Shown here: positions 23,430-33,699 of the stretch, one piece after another
Layout: each line of letters begins with the position of its first letter
Position numbering within the stretch: position 1 is the first letter of the stretch
Assembly: GCF_000471905.2 (NCBI RefSeq)
Contig: NW_006499603.1
Coordinates: 374,492-438,491, forward strand
Source of the DNA: Amborella trichopoda
Lineage: Eukaryota > Streptophyta > Magnoliopsida > Amborellales > Amborellaceae
DNA length: 64,000 nt
Direction of reading: 5' to 3'
The notes under the pieces: model-generated
The model's input: only the letters and a program-made list of their open reading frames with translations
Database searches by the model: none
Told to the model about the DNA's origin: nothing
Translations under genes and position numbers: made by a program

Positions 23430-25094
23430 CTTTCGAGCTCTTCTCGATCCTAACCTACCATCATGACCTCGACAGGTCTATCTGAGTCAAGCAACTCAGA
23501 GGGAGGGGTGACTCTGGTCCTCTTCGTACTTCGGTCGGGGACCCTGGAGATCAGAGGTTGGCCTTGACCCATCTGGCCTCGGGCTTGCTTGAGGGCCCAA
23601 GTATGGGTTCGAGGCGACCCAGTGGGCTGCCCGTCGTCGGGCTTGGCACTTGAAGGCCTTGGGGCCCATCTTCCTCTGCTGGCTGTTGACAGCCTTGAGG
23701 CCGAAGGTCTGCAAAGCGGGGTCACCTTCTTGTGCCCTGACAACGTTAAAGTTAGCGACGTTGTTGTCCTCGGGCTCCTCTGTATCTTGTAGGAAGTGGA
23801 ACCGGTTCTGGCTAATAAGGCCCTTCTCGGTGGAAGACATCTCCCCTCTAGGGACGAGGGGAACTTCTGTTTCCCTAACTTGTTTGAGTCGCAGGCCTTA
23901 GTAGATCTTCCCCCATAATGAAATTGAGTCCAGTCCTCTTCTCGGCAGGCCCTCTCTATCGACGTACGGGCAGAGTCGACAAGCTGAGGTAGAGTGAGAC
24001 ACCGAGGGAAGAGGGGCTTTGTGGGTGGCAGTGGAGTTTGAGAACCAATGGCGGGGAAAATGATGGGCTAGCGGTCATGGGCAACGTCTTCTCCATTTGG
24101 ATCTTACGCCGAGGGGTGGCTTGTGGACGCATCAGGTGCGACGCGGAGAGGATAGTGCTTAGAGGGAACTTCTTCGAGTACCACGCAAGGACAATATTGA
24201 TGGATGGGGCAATAGGTACGCGTCCCTTTTCGCAGCCGAGGACCTCCTTGGACCTCCATGTGTGCGCATGACCCATAGTATTATCGAGGATGGCCGCAAG
24301 GCCAGTCCCGCGTGTAGTGAGGGGCGGAGTGCGTGTAACAACCGCCCATTTAGCCGGTGAGGCCGTCGGGCTTCCCGTATGCATGCACATTTGATTGGAG
24401 GACTTCTGATGGTTTCAAAAGTCGTGTGCTGCTCGGGGGCCGGCCTTTGTGCTGCCCCAAGCCATAGAGCTAACATGCATGGCGCAAGTGGCTTCAGGGC
24501 CACTAGCGCTACGCCCGGGCCAGAAACGACCTGAAACTGCTTGAGGGACCGGGGTAGGCTGCTGCCCACCCCGATTCATTATTATGGCAGTCAGGCTGCC
24601 AGGGAGTTTATGAACATGGGCGTGCATGGTGAAGTAACCTTGCAGGCCGGCATGGAGTTCGCCAAGGAGTAGTGTGTGCACGGAGGCGCCAGTATTGGTG
24701 ACACCCCTTTGTGCAGCTGGCGGGGTAGCCTTTTAGCTACCCGTGGCAGTGGTGGTCCTGTCAGGGTCAGCTGGGTGAGGAGGAGTGGCAAAGTCGCCCA
24801 CGCAGCGTGGGATAAGGGGCTCCCTCTCGACGCCGGGGGATGTGAGGCAAGGTACTTGAGGGCCCGTGCCCCGAACTTCCCCAATGGCGACCAGGACAGT
24901 TGGGCCAGCATGACCGCATACAGGCGAGGGAGGATCGAACGGTCGAGCCTCTCCTAGAGCAGTTGCGGGTATGGGGATGTAGAACTCCCCAACCCAGAGG
25001 AAAGAGGGATAAATGGATCCCATAACAAGAGTGAAAAGAGAGGGTAGAGAGATTGGTACTTGAACACGGCTAGAGTCAACGATAGAGGGATGTG
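23430..25094 (-). other. Leader of element A with pre-gag ORF remnant
   Basis: This is a GC-rich leader between PBS and gag. Frames at 23496-23840 and 23956-24390 (minus strand) are open but unassigned. The second contains AWYSKKFPLSTILS, shared with the leader of element B. Confidence 0.5.
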
Positions 25095-25112
25095 TCCCCA
25101 GTGGAGTCGCCA
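25095..25112 (-). other. Primer binding site of element A
   Basis: TGGCGACTCCACTGGGGA is on the minus strand, two bases after the end of the 5' LTR. It fixes the element's direction. Confidence 0.85.
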
Positions 25113-25114
25113 GC

Positions 25115-27084
25115 TGATGTTGGTGGGGTCCTGGTTTCCTTCTGTACAGGGATGTGGAACCATCTCTTGAACAACCACGGAGGTCCGATGCATTATGGTC
25201 ACATGGGCCCTCCTGCATGCGGATAGGAGGCCGACAGTGAGAGCGATTTTTGCGACTAGAGCGCGAGCTGCTCTTACGCTGCTTGGGAGATTGGGGACGC
25301 ACCTGGGCGGATGGCCCTCTTAGAACAATTACGAAGCCCTACGCCTGCTTGTCAGCACGGTTTAAACGGGAGCCCTCCTCAGGTTCTCAATCTCTCTCTC
25401 TCCTTTCACTCTTTTCATGCTATAGGGATGGAATCCTAATGTCCCTCCTCCCTGGGTGCCCTTTCGGAAGGGTTTGCTGGCCACTAAAGGGGGTGTGGAT
25501 AGAAGTCGAGGGAAGAACCCCACAAGTTAGGATACGTCGGCGGGCTCACGGATGGACGGGGGCTTCCACGCGGACGGGGTCACGCGCTCAGAAGTGGGAG
25601 GAAGAGAGAGAGAGAGAGTGACTCGGCTTGGGGGAAATGGGATGACCCGCGAGACCAGGGTGTCTGCGGGACCGCACACTCAAGGGTACCCTCCCTTACA
25701 AAGTTTCATCTCTCTTCCTCTCTTCTCTTTTGAATGGGCTAGGGACTTACAGAATATGATAAAGTAAGAATGAACTAGCCTCAATTCTTCCCAGCCTTTG
25801 GGGTATTGGAGCTTCTAAAAGGGGAACCTTTTGGATCAAATTTATCCTCCTTTTACAAGTGAGTTGAGCTTGCTTATATAGAGGTTTCACCAAACATGGG
25901 TGAACGCTCAAAAGTCAAGCTTAATTACAATTAAAAAAATTGAAAAAAATTCGAAAATTAGGCTCAAATGACCAAAATGTCCTCGTGATCTTTTACCCGA
26001 TTGACGAGACCATCCTTGCATGCAGGCTGATTCGCCATGGGAAGACCTTGGAAGTTGGTCCTACAACTTGCGGCACCTGTTCGGATTTTTCAACAATATA
26101 TCTTCGCTCTCCTCTCAATTGTGAGCATTTTGATGCCCTACAATCATGCTATGTGGCCTTCTTCCTCGGGGTGAATGTCCGGCCAGTTTTGCAAACTTTG
26201 TTTGCCAATGCATGTCCGAGCTGCATCGTTTTAGTCCCTGGCTCTGCTTGCAAGTCAGAGAGGAGGTTGTTGCAGTAGTTTTGCACCAACTTGGGGGTCG
26301 ATTTGGTGTATATTTGCGTCTTTAGCTTTTTTGGAAGGTTACCAGAGAAATGGATTTCAGCTACTGACTGGATTTGTTTCTTTGGTGACTTAAGGACTCA
26401 CATTCATCGAATAAGGGATTGAATGCAAGAGCCACATCATAATGTAGCTCTGTGCGAGGTGGTTCTTTTGAACTCTTCCTCTCATCAATCCATAGCCTAG
26501 ATTTTGAGCTATGCTTCACCAAATCCGTTTCCTGTTGGGCTTTTTCTCGACCCTTGTTTCTCCGGCTGCCTTTCTTTTCAGAATAGTAGGGGTTCCCGGT
26601 CACGCCACAGTGAGTGCCTTAGGTCAAAATGATGGGGTTGGCATGACCTAAGCATGTCAACATTTTAGGTTGGTCTGATTTCAGAGGAAGGCACCATAAG
26701 TTGCAGAAGTTGCCGTCGGAAAACATTGACGCAGCCCCTTTTCGAACTGGTTTGATGAAGCCTCATCGGGCTAAGGTAAAACCCACCAATCGGGAGGTCG
26801 CATGAGGGGTCCGATTGAGCCCAAATTTGGTCATCGGGGGTTTCTTAGCATTCTGAGCACAATGGCGATGATCTGGTGGCCCACTGCAACCTCTATCATG
26901 GGGCTACAATGGAGGGTCCTTCTTCGGTGCTGAGGCACCGAACCCAGGTCACTAGGCAGAAGGCTTTATTTCTCAACACAATCCTAAACTGTGAGTGTTT
27001 CATGAACCCGCAAGACCAGATTGTCGCCGGCTCTCTCCTTATTTGCATGGGCTCATGGAAGTACGTCAAAAATGACGTACAACA
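25115..27084 (-). repeat. 5' LTR of element A
   Basis: This 1970-bp partner of 1172-3165 has ends TGATGT...ACAACA on the + strand. A TATA box (TATATAAG) is at 25873-25880 on the minus strand. Open frames within it are not genes. Confidence 0.93.
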
Positions 27085-27089
27085 GGGGG
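27085..27089. repeat. Right target-site duplication of element A (GGGGG)
   Basis: It matches 1167-1171. Confidence 0.9.
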
Positions 27090-27142
27090 CAAGTGATTTT
27101 GTAAGGCATGGGCATGGGATGGGTTTAAGGAGGTTGACATAG
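27090..27142 (+). pseudogene. C-terminal end of the Copia polyprotein
   Basis: This continues the RNase H frame broken at 1171. It reads ASDFVRHGHGMGLRRLT and ends at TAG 27140-27142. The motif (F, H, MGL, then stop) is the usual end of Copia pol. Confidence 0.9.
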
Positions 27143-27262
27143 TTGTTATTACTTTGTCTATTGCTTGTGAATGATAAATCCATGGATGAGTATGAATGCT
27201 TTGATTTATTGTGAATGATAATGAGAGAGAGAGATATATATACGAATTCAAGCCTTAAAAGG

Positions 27263-27275
27263 CCAAATGGGAGAG
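27263..27275 (+). other. Polypurine tract of the Copia element
   Basis: CCAAATGGGAGAG directly precedes TGTTAGAAATATGCCC. It is a near match to the CCAAGTGGGAGA-type PPT of plant Copia elements. Confidence 0.85.
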
Positions 27276-28782
27276 TGTTAGAAATATGCCCTATCAAGGC
27301 TTAAATTCCAGTAGTCTCTCATTCAATGGGAGCGACTGAGACGTTGAAATCTTGGCACCTTGCGAAATGGAGCCCAGATTCTTTTACCCCGAGTGCGCAT
27401 GAGGCATCGAGAGTTCACGTGTTGAGAAAACAATTTCTCAAGGAGGTGTGAGGGTCACCTCCTAGTCATGATTTTATAGGTTAGCCTCATGTTTTGCTAC
27501 AATCGACCAGGGCTTAGAGAATCCAAACGAGAAAAATAGAACCCAAGCACTTATTGAGTATTCGCCTTAAATGGAATGGTCAAGACTTATGGGACATAAG
27601 TCCATATCCTAACACGAGACCATTACATAGCATGTGTATTTTCATTTCTTATGAGAAGCCACTCTTCCAAATGCATTATCCGAGTTTGGAAGAGTTAGTG
27701 CACATGTGCTTTGAGAGGACCTCGGTAATTGAGTTAGATCATGTCCCACAGGGGTACACTTGTAATCCATTGCGAGCCCGATGATCGAAAGTTTTAGCTC
27801 AGTGGCTTTGATATGGCTAATTATGCATCTCTGCTTTATACTGTGGAACATAGGTCTATTGGGTCTATCTGAGACTCGGTAGAACATCATTTGGGATGAG
27901 CCCAATGGAGTACTTTGATACCTATAGTTATTAGCCTGAGATCTCACTATAGCTTTTGTTTGATTTTATAATGATGAGAAAAACCTAATAATTGTTCAAA
28001 AATATTTTAAATATTTATCGTGAATTTTAGATAATTTTTTAAATTTTATGTACTATAAAAAAATGAGGTTTCTCGATTTGACTCAAATCCAACTTTAGTC
28101 CTGACCTAATAGTGCCATGTAGCGTCCAAGTGGCCATAGGGATGCCACGTGGCATCCCACGCCTCACTCTAGGATCACTGCGCAGCTACGCGCTGATCCC
28201 TAGGCAGAGGGACCAAATTCGCATTTGGTTACTTGTTTTATGAGGGGATGTGTTATGGTGTCTTGTTATACATTTTTATCACATGTCTTAATTAACTCAC
28301 ACATGGGCCATGCATGTCATATGTGAAGTTTAATTAATTAATTTATTTAATATTAAAGAGAAAATGGATTTTCAAATTTTAGATGAAAAATATCTTCACA
28401 CACATGTATGAAGTGGACATTATCTTTAAATTGATTGGTTTGAAATTTTAAATCTACAAAGTGATTGGCTTTGATAAAGTAGAATATCTTCACATGTGTG
28501 AACTTTGCCAATTACTTATTTGCCCTTTACCCTTGCTGGTTATCTACTCTAATACATTATTAAAAAAACTAAAGGTATTTTTGTAAGAGCATATTGGATG
28601 CAATTGGAATAAAAACATGGGTCAATGATAAAATGGTATAGTGGCATAACTTAGGGTTAGCGTGAGTGATAATGGTGTGAAATCTCATCCCTTCGTCCTA
28701 GTGATTGGATGGGGGTAGCCTCTCATGTGCCTTTAGATTAGTGCATCAAGGGTGTTGATTGAGTCCAAGGTTACACCCATGT

Positions 28783-28790
28783 TATAAAAG
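28783..28790 (+). promoter_or_regulatory. TATA box, LTR block copy 1
   Basis: TATAAAAG is followed about 30 bp later by CTCAAACCCTAAC, a plausible start site. Confidence 0.5.
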
Positions 28791-29676
28791 CACATCATGA
28801 GTTCTCAAACCCTAACTATCTCAACTCTTGAACTATTTTGGAAAATTTGTGCTCCCCACCCTCCTTTTCTAGAGCTTTGTGAGAGAATTTTTCAAATATT
28901 TATCTGCTAAAAGAAAATGAGGTTTTTCAAATTGTTCGACTCAAATTCCACTTTAGTCCTGACCTGATAGTGCCATGTGGCGTCCGAGTAGCCATAGGGC
29001 AGCCACGTGACATCCCACGCCCCACTCTAGGATCACCGCCCAGTTGCGCACTGGTCCCTAGGCGGGGGGACCAGATTATCATTTGGTTGCTTGTTTTATA
29101 AGAGGTTGAGTTATTGTGTCTTGTTTTATATTGTTATATAGTGAAGGCCCATTTTTATCACATGATTTAATAAACTCACACATGGCTCATGCATCACATG
29201 TGTGAACTTTAATTAATTTATTTATTTAATATTAAAGAGAAAATGGATTTTCAAATTTGAGTTGTAAAATATTTTCACACACATGTGAAGGGGACATTAT
29301 CTTTAAATTGATTGGTTTGAAATTTTAGATCTACAAAGTGATTGGCTTTGATAAAGTAGAATATCTTCACATGTGCGATCTATGCCAATTACTTCTTTAC
29401 CCTTTACCCTTGGTTGTTATCTACTTTGATACATTATTAAAAAAACTAAGGGTGTATTTGTAAGGGCATATTGGATGCAATTGGAATAAAAACATTGTTC
29501 AACGACAAAATGGTAAAGTGGCATAACTTTGGGTTAAGGTGAGTGATAATGGTGTAAAATCCCATCCTTTCATCCTAGTGGTTGAATGGGGATGGGTGGC
29601 TACATACATTAGCCTCTCATGTGCCTTTGGATTAGTACATCAAGGGTGTTGATTGAGTCTAAGGTTACACTCATGT

Positions 29677-29684
29677 TATAAAAG
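29677..29684 (+). promoter_or_regulatory. TATA box, LTR block copy 2
   Basis: The same TATAAAAG context as copy 1, 894 bp further on. Confidence 0.5.
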
Positions 29685-30450
29685 CACATCATGAGATCTC
29701 AAACCCTAACTATCTCAACTCTTGAACCATTTTGAGATCTCAATTCCAGTGGCCATAGGGCTGCCACGTGGCATCCCACGTCCCACTCTAGGATCACTGC
29801 CCAGTTACGCACTGATCCCTAGGCGGGGGGGGGGACCAGATTATCATTTGGTTGCTTGTTTTATAAGGGGTTGAGTTATTGTGTCTTGTTATATATTGTT
29901 ATATAGTGTTATAACTTAAGGCCCATTTTTATCACATGACTTAATTAACTCACACATGACTAATGCATCGCATGTGTAAAGTTTAATTTATTTATTTATT
30001 TAATATTAAAGAGAAAATGGATTTTCAAATTTGAGTTGTAAAATATTTTCACACACGTGTAAAGGGGACATTATCTTTAAATTGATTGGTTTGAAATTTT
30101 AGATCTACAAAGTGATTGGCTTTGATACAGTATAATATCTTCACATGTGCGATCTTTGCCAATTGCTTATTTACCCTTTACCCTTGGTGGTTATCTACTC
30201 TGATACATTATTAAGAAAACTAAGGGTGTTTTTGCAAGGGCATATTGGATGCAATTTGAATAAAAATATGGGTTAACGACAAAATGGTAAAGTGGCATAA
30301 CTTTGGGTTAGGGTGAGTGATAATGGTGTGAAATCTTATCCCTTCATCCTAGTGGTTGAATGGAGATGGGTGGCGACGTACATTAGCCTCTCATGTGCCT
30401 TTGGATTAGTGCATCAAGGGTGTTGATTGAGTCTAAGGTTACACCCATGT

Positions 30451-30458
30451 TATAAAAG
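30451..30458 (+). promoter_or_regulatory. TATA box, LTR block copy 3
   Basis: The same TATAAAAG context, 774 bp after copy 2. Confidence 0.5.
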
Positions 30459-30793
30459 CACATCATGAGATCTCAAACCCTAACTATCTCAACTCTTGAA
30501 CCATTTTGAGATCTCAAACTGTAATTATCTCAACTCTTGAACCATTTTGGAAAATTTGTGCCCCTCCCCCCCTCCCTCCTTTCTAGAGCTTTGTGAGAGA
30601 AAATTGAAGAGAGAGAGACCCCAAAGGCTTTTAGAGTTCCATTGATGGTGATCTTGGCGGTGGTCCTCATTTCTTATGCTTAAGTCCATAGTGTACATTT
30701 ATCAAGGTAAACTCCATTGAATTTTTTTCTCATAAGTTCATATTCTTGGCATCTATAGTTATTGGAGTTTTGAATTTACAAAATTTTCATTGA

Positions 30794-32335
30794 TCTTAGA
30801 ATTCCTATTTGATCATCTTTTTCATTATGCTTATTCATAGTGTAGTCCTTCATGAGTTATAGCTTATATGCATGAGAATCCATAGTATTCATTGATTACT
30901 TTACTTCAAATCCATCAACTACTTTAGATTCAGTATGTCACTGAATTTTCAGAAGTTTTTCATCACGTTTTTACCTATGGGGTTCATAATCTTTTCATAC
31001 AAGACTGTTTTAGTAGTTCAAGGGACCACCATGTGTAGTTTGGCCATAACTATCTTGTTCTTTATTCTTCAATAATAGTGTAGATCAAATTGATCTATGA
31101 ATACTTGAAAATCAACGGTCTAGATAATGCATTATTTTCGAGAATTAAAGTCCTTTTTATTTATGTCCATGTATCTCAAGGTCGAGACAATCAGATTTGA
31201 AGGTTTTTTAGCATCAAAACAACTTCTTCTAGTGAATTTATGAGGTGCGCTTTAATTTGATTGATTGAGGCCTCAACCCTATATAACCTTTTTCTTTTCT
31301 TAAAATACCTCGGTCAAGTTCCTAACTGGGTCTTCTTTATTCTTTTCAAAGAGATTGGCCAGAAATTTGAAGTTTGAAACCAATTTTTTCATGAATGAAT
31401 TCGGTCAAGATCTGAATTGATGGTTAACTGAAAAACAAGTGTGGGTTGTCAGCGTTCAAAACTTCAAGTTCCTGTCCTAAATGGTTTTTTATATGTTTAA
31501 GGTAGCTATTCTAATGCAACATTGAGGGACCAGATCATAAACTTAATCTCTTGAACTGAATCTCTTAGAATTCCTATTTTGATCATCTTTTTCATTATGC
31601 TTATTCATAGTGTAGTCCTTCATGAGCTATAGCTTATATGCATGAGAATCCATGATCATCCATAGTATTCATTGATTACTTTGCTTCAAATCCATCAACT
31701 ACTTTAGATTCAGTGTGTCACTAAATTTTCAGAAGTTTTTCATCACGTTTTTACCTATGGGGTTCATAATCTTTTCATACAAGACTGTTTTAGTAGTTCA
31801 AGGGACCACCATGTGTAGTTTGGCCATAACTATCTTGTTCTTTATTCCTCAATAATAGTGTAGATCAAGTTGATCTATGAATACTTGAAAATCAACGGTC
31901 TAGATAATGCATTATTTTCGAGAATTAAAGTCCTTTTTATTTATGTCCATGTATCTCAAGGTCGAGACAATCAGATTTGAGGGTTTTTTAGCATCAAAAC
32001 AACTTCTTCTAGTGAATTTATGAGGTGCGCTTTAATTTGATTGATTGGGGCCTCAACCCTATATAACCTTTTTCTTTTCTTAAAATACCTCGGTCAAGTT
32101 CCTAACTGGGTCTTCTTTATTCTTTTCTAAGAGATTGGCCAGAAATTTGAAGTTTGAAACCAATTTTTTCATGAATGAATTCGGTCAAGATCTGAATTGA
32201 TGGTTAACTGAAAAACAAGTGTGGGTTGTCAGCGTTCAAAACTTCAAGTTCCTGTCCTAAATGGTTTTTTATATGTTTAAGGTAGCTATTCTAATGCAAC
32301 ATTGAGGGACCAGATCATAAACTTAATCTCTTGAA
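30794..32335. repeat. Near-identical tandem duplication, about 770-780 bp per copy
   Basis: Copy one starts at 30794 (TCTTAGAATTCC) and copy two at 31563; they end at 31555 and 32335 with CTTAATCTCTTGAA. Only a handful of substitutions and one insertion of about 11 bases (near 31651) separate them. Each copy contains the right half of a MITE (31070-31310; 31850-32090). No gene is present. Confidence 0.92.
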
Positions 32336-33058
32336 TAAAGCCATATTTATATACAAATTTGAGAAAATTCAATTTATTCCGAAGGAAGAAGTGTATTATA
32401 TGGTCCATAGAATGATCCTAAAATAAAAGTAGTTACCACAGAGTGCTAGTGAGTGGAAAGCAGACGACGTAAATTGCTGCATAGTGCATTTCTTATTAAT
32501 AATAAAAGGAAATACAACTCATAAATTTACAATTCTAGAGGAGGGTATCTGTGCCACATCATGAAGTAACGCAAACGAAAGAAAATCGACACTCTAGATC
32601 GTCAAATAGTGGCATCTAAGAAAACTGTGACTTTCTTAACGAGTGTATCAGCTACCATATTAGCCAAATATAATTTTTTTTAAATTGTGTGGTGGTATTG
32701 TAAGACATGCACTATACATTTGTAAAATCCAACGTTTTTATTTACACCTTTGGGATCCATTTTAGAACAACAGATGATTATTTCTAAAAAGAAAATATTG
32801 ATTTATATCTAAATTTTTAAAATGCGCCTGCATAGTGCTTTATGTGGTTGTTTCATGGGCTTAAGCAGCATACGCCCTATTTAGGGATGTGCTTGCATAT
32901 GCGGTTCATCCCGCCACATATGCGGACACATTGCATACACTGCCTAGGCTCGTGGGTGAAAATAATGCCCCATGAGCATGGCAAGCCCCAGGCAGAAAAG
33001 AGGGGAAGGGTTTAGGGAGGTAGAAAACCCACCCAAATCCAAAAAAAAAAGCTATGGT
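32336..33058. other. Intergenic, nothing recognised
   Basis: AT-rich at first, with a GC-richer patch (32820-33010). No coding potential or repeat partner was seen. Confidence 0.5.
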
Positions 33059-33535
33059 GCCTAGGTAGACTCTACTTAAAAATTTCTCGCTTTCTTTAAA
33101 GCTTCAGGACCCTAGATCAAGGTCAAGGAACCTTAGATCTACCAATACCAGCAAGCAAGAGGCATCTAAAAGCAGATCGTAGTACAAAAAGGGTGGCTTG
33201 ATCCAAGTCCAAAACTCTAGGTTCCCTAAGGTAAGTATCTATTTTCCTCTATTTAATTTAATTTATTTTTTTATTAATTAGTTTACTTTCTCTACAATTT
33301 TTGTTATTTATTATATTAGTAAATTTTAGAAGTATTTTTAGGCAATATACACAGATCATGAAGATAGTGCTGCCAATGGACTCAAAAAAGAATCGGATCT
33401 TAATGGATCTATATCTTTTTTTAGCCCATAATTTGAACGATAACTTAGTTTTGCAACGATTTGATCCGAGGGTAAACAGTTTGGCCTCCACTGTAGGGCC
33501 TTTGAGCTTCAAATCCATGTATTTTTGCGTTAAAA
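33059..33535 (+). repeat. Old LTR-PBS-leader fragment of the element D family
   Basis: Read on the + strand it follows the minus-strand sequence of element D's right LTR. It includes GGTAGACTCTACTT, ACCCTAGATC, CCAATGGACTCAAAAAAGA, then the LTR end and a PBS-like TTGGCCTCCACTGTAGGG (33480-33497) and GAGCTTCAAATCC. Element D has TTGGCACCCACCGTGGGG and GAGCTTCAGATCC at the same places. It is strongly diverged and 5'-truncated. Confidence 0.75.
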
Positions 33536-33640
33536 TACTTCCCCAAAATTCGACAGTAGCTATTTTTCATAAAAGCAAAAAACCCAAAAGATGAAAAAAA
33601 CAAAAAATTAACAAGAATTTGATCTAGGGCTCAGGGCTAT

Positions 33641-33662
33641 GCACGACACGAGTGTGTCGTGC
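33641..33662. repeat. Short perfect hairpin
   Basis: GCACGACAC - GAGT - GTGTCGTGC has a 9-bp stem and 4-base loop. The GTGTCGTGC word recurs nearby (33679, 33708). Confidence 0.7.
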
Positions 33663-33699
33663 AACATAACATGTCTCGTGTCGTGCGTCAATCGCATAA

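Larger units (their letters stand above)
1172..27084 (-). mobile_element. Gypsy element A, gag-only, interrupted by element B
   Basis: This is an LTR retrotransposon on the minus strand, bounded by TG...CA ends and 5-bp GGGGG duplications. In its own direction it reads 5' LTR (27084-25115), PBS, long leader, gag, unrecognised spacer with an opposite-strand reading frame, tandem repeats, PPT and 3' LTR (3165-1172). Element B occupies about 6.1-19.49 kb. A's own internal DNA is therefore about 8.5 kb, with no motif of protease, reverse transcriptase, RNase H or integrase. The layout (tRNA-Arg-like PBS, 3' tandem repeats, opposite-strand ORF) suggests the Tat/Ogre lineage, and absence of pol suggests a non-autonomous TR-GAG-like element. 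The lineage is an inference. Confidence 0.9.
28056..30600 (+). repeat. Promoter block of the Copia LTR, three tandem copies
   Basis: Copies begin near 28056, 28914 and 29748. Shared marks are GTGGCCATAGGG-type, CCACTCTAGGATCA, TTTAAATTGATTGGTTTGAA, GGATGCAATTGGAAT and TATAAAAGCACATCATGAG. Copies two and three look more alike than either does to copy one, suggesting two steps of duplication. Confidence 0.88.
27276..30790 (+). repeat. 3' LTR of the Copia element (right edge uncertain)
   Basis: It starts TGTTAGAAATATGCCC right after the PPT. It contains a block present three times, each with a TATAAAAG box. The transcribed part seems to continue past 30600 (GAGAGAGACCCC and beyond). The CA end cannot be fixed because the 5' LTR lies outside the window; 30790 is a guess. 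It contains no gene. Confidence 0.7.

Noticed and set aside
33258-33594. Small open frames on both strands
   Set aside because: They fall inside the decayed LTR-PBS fragment of the element D family.
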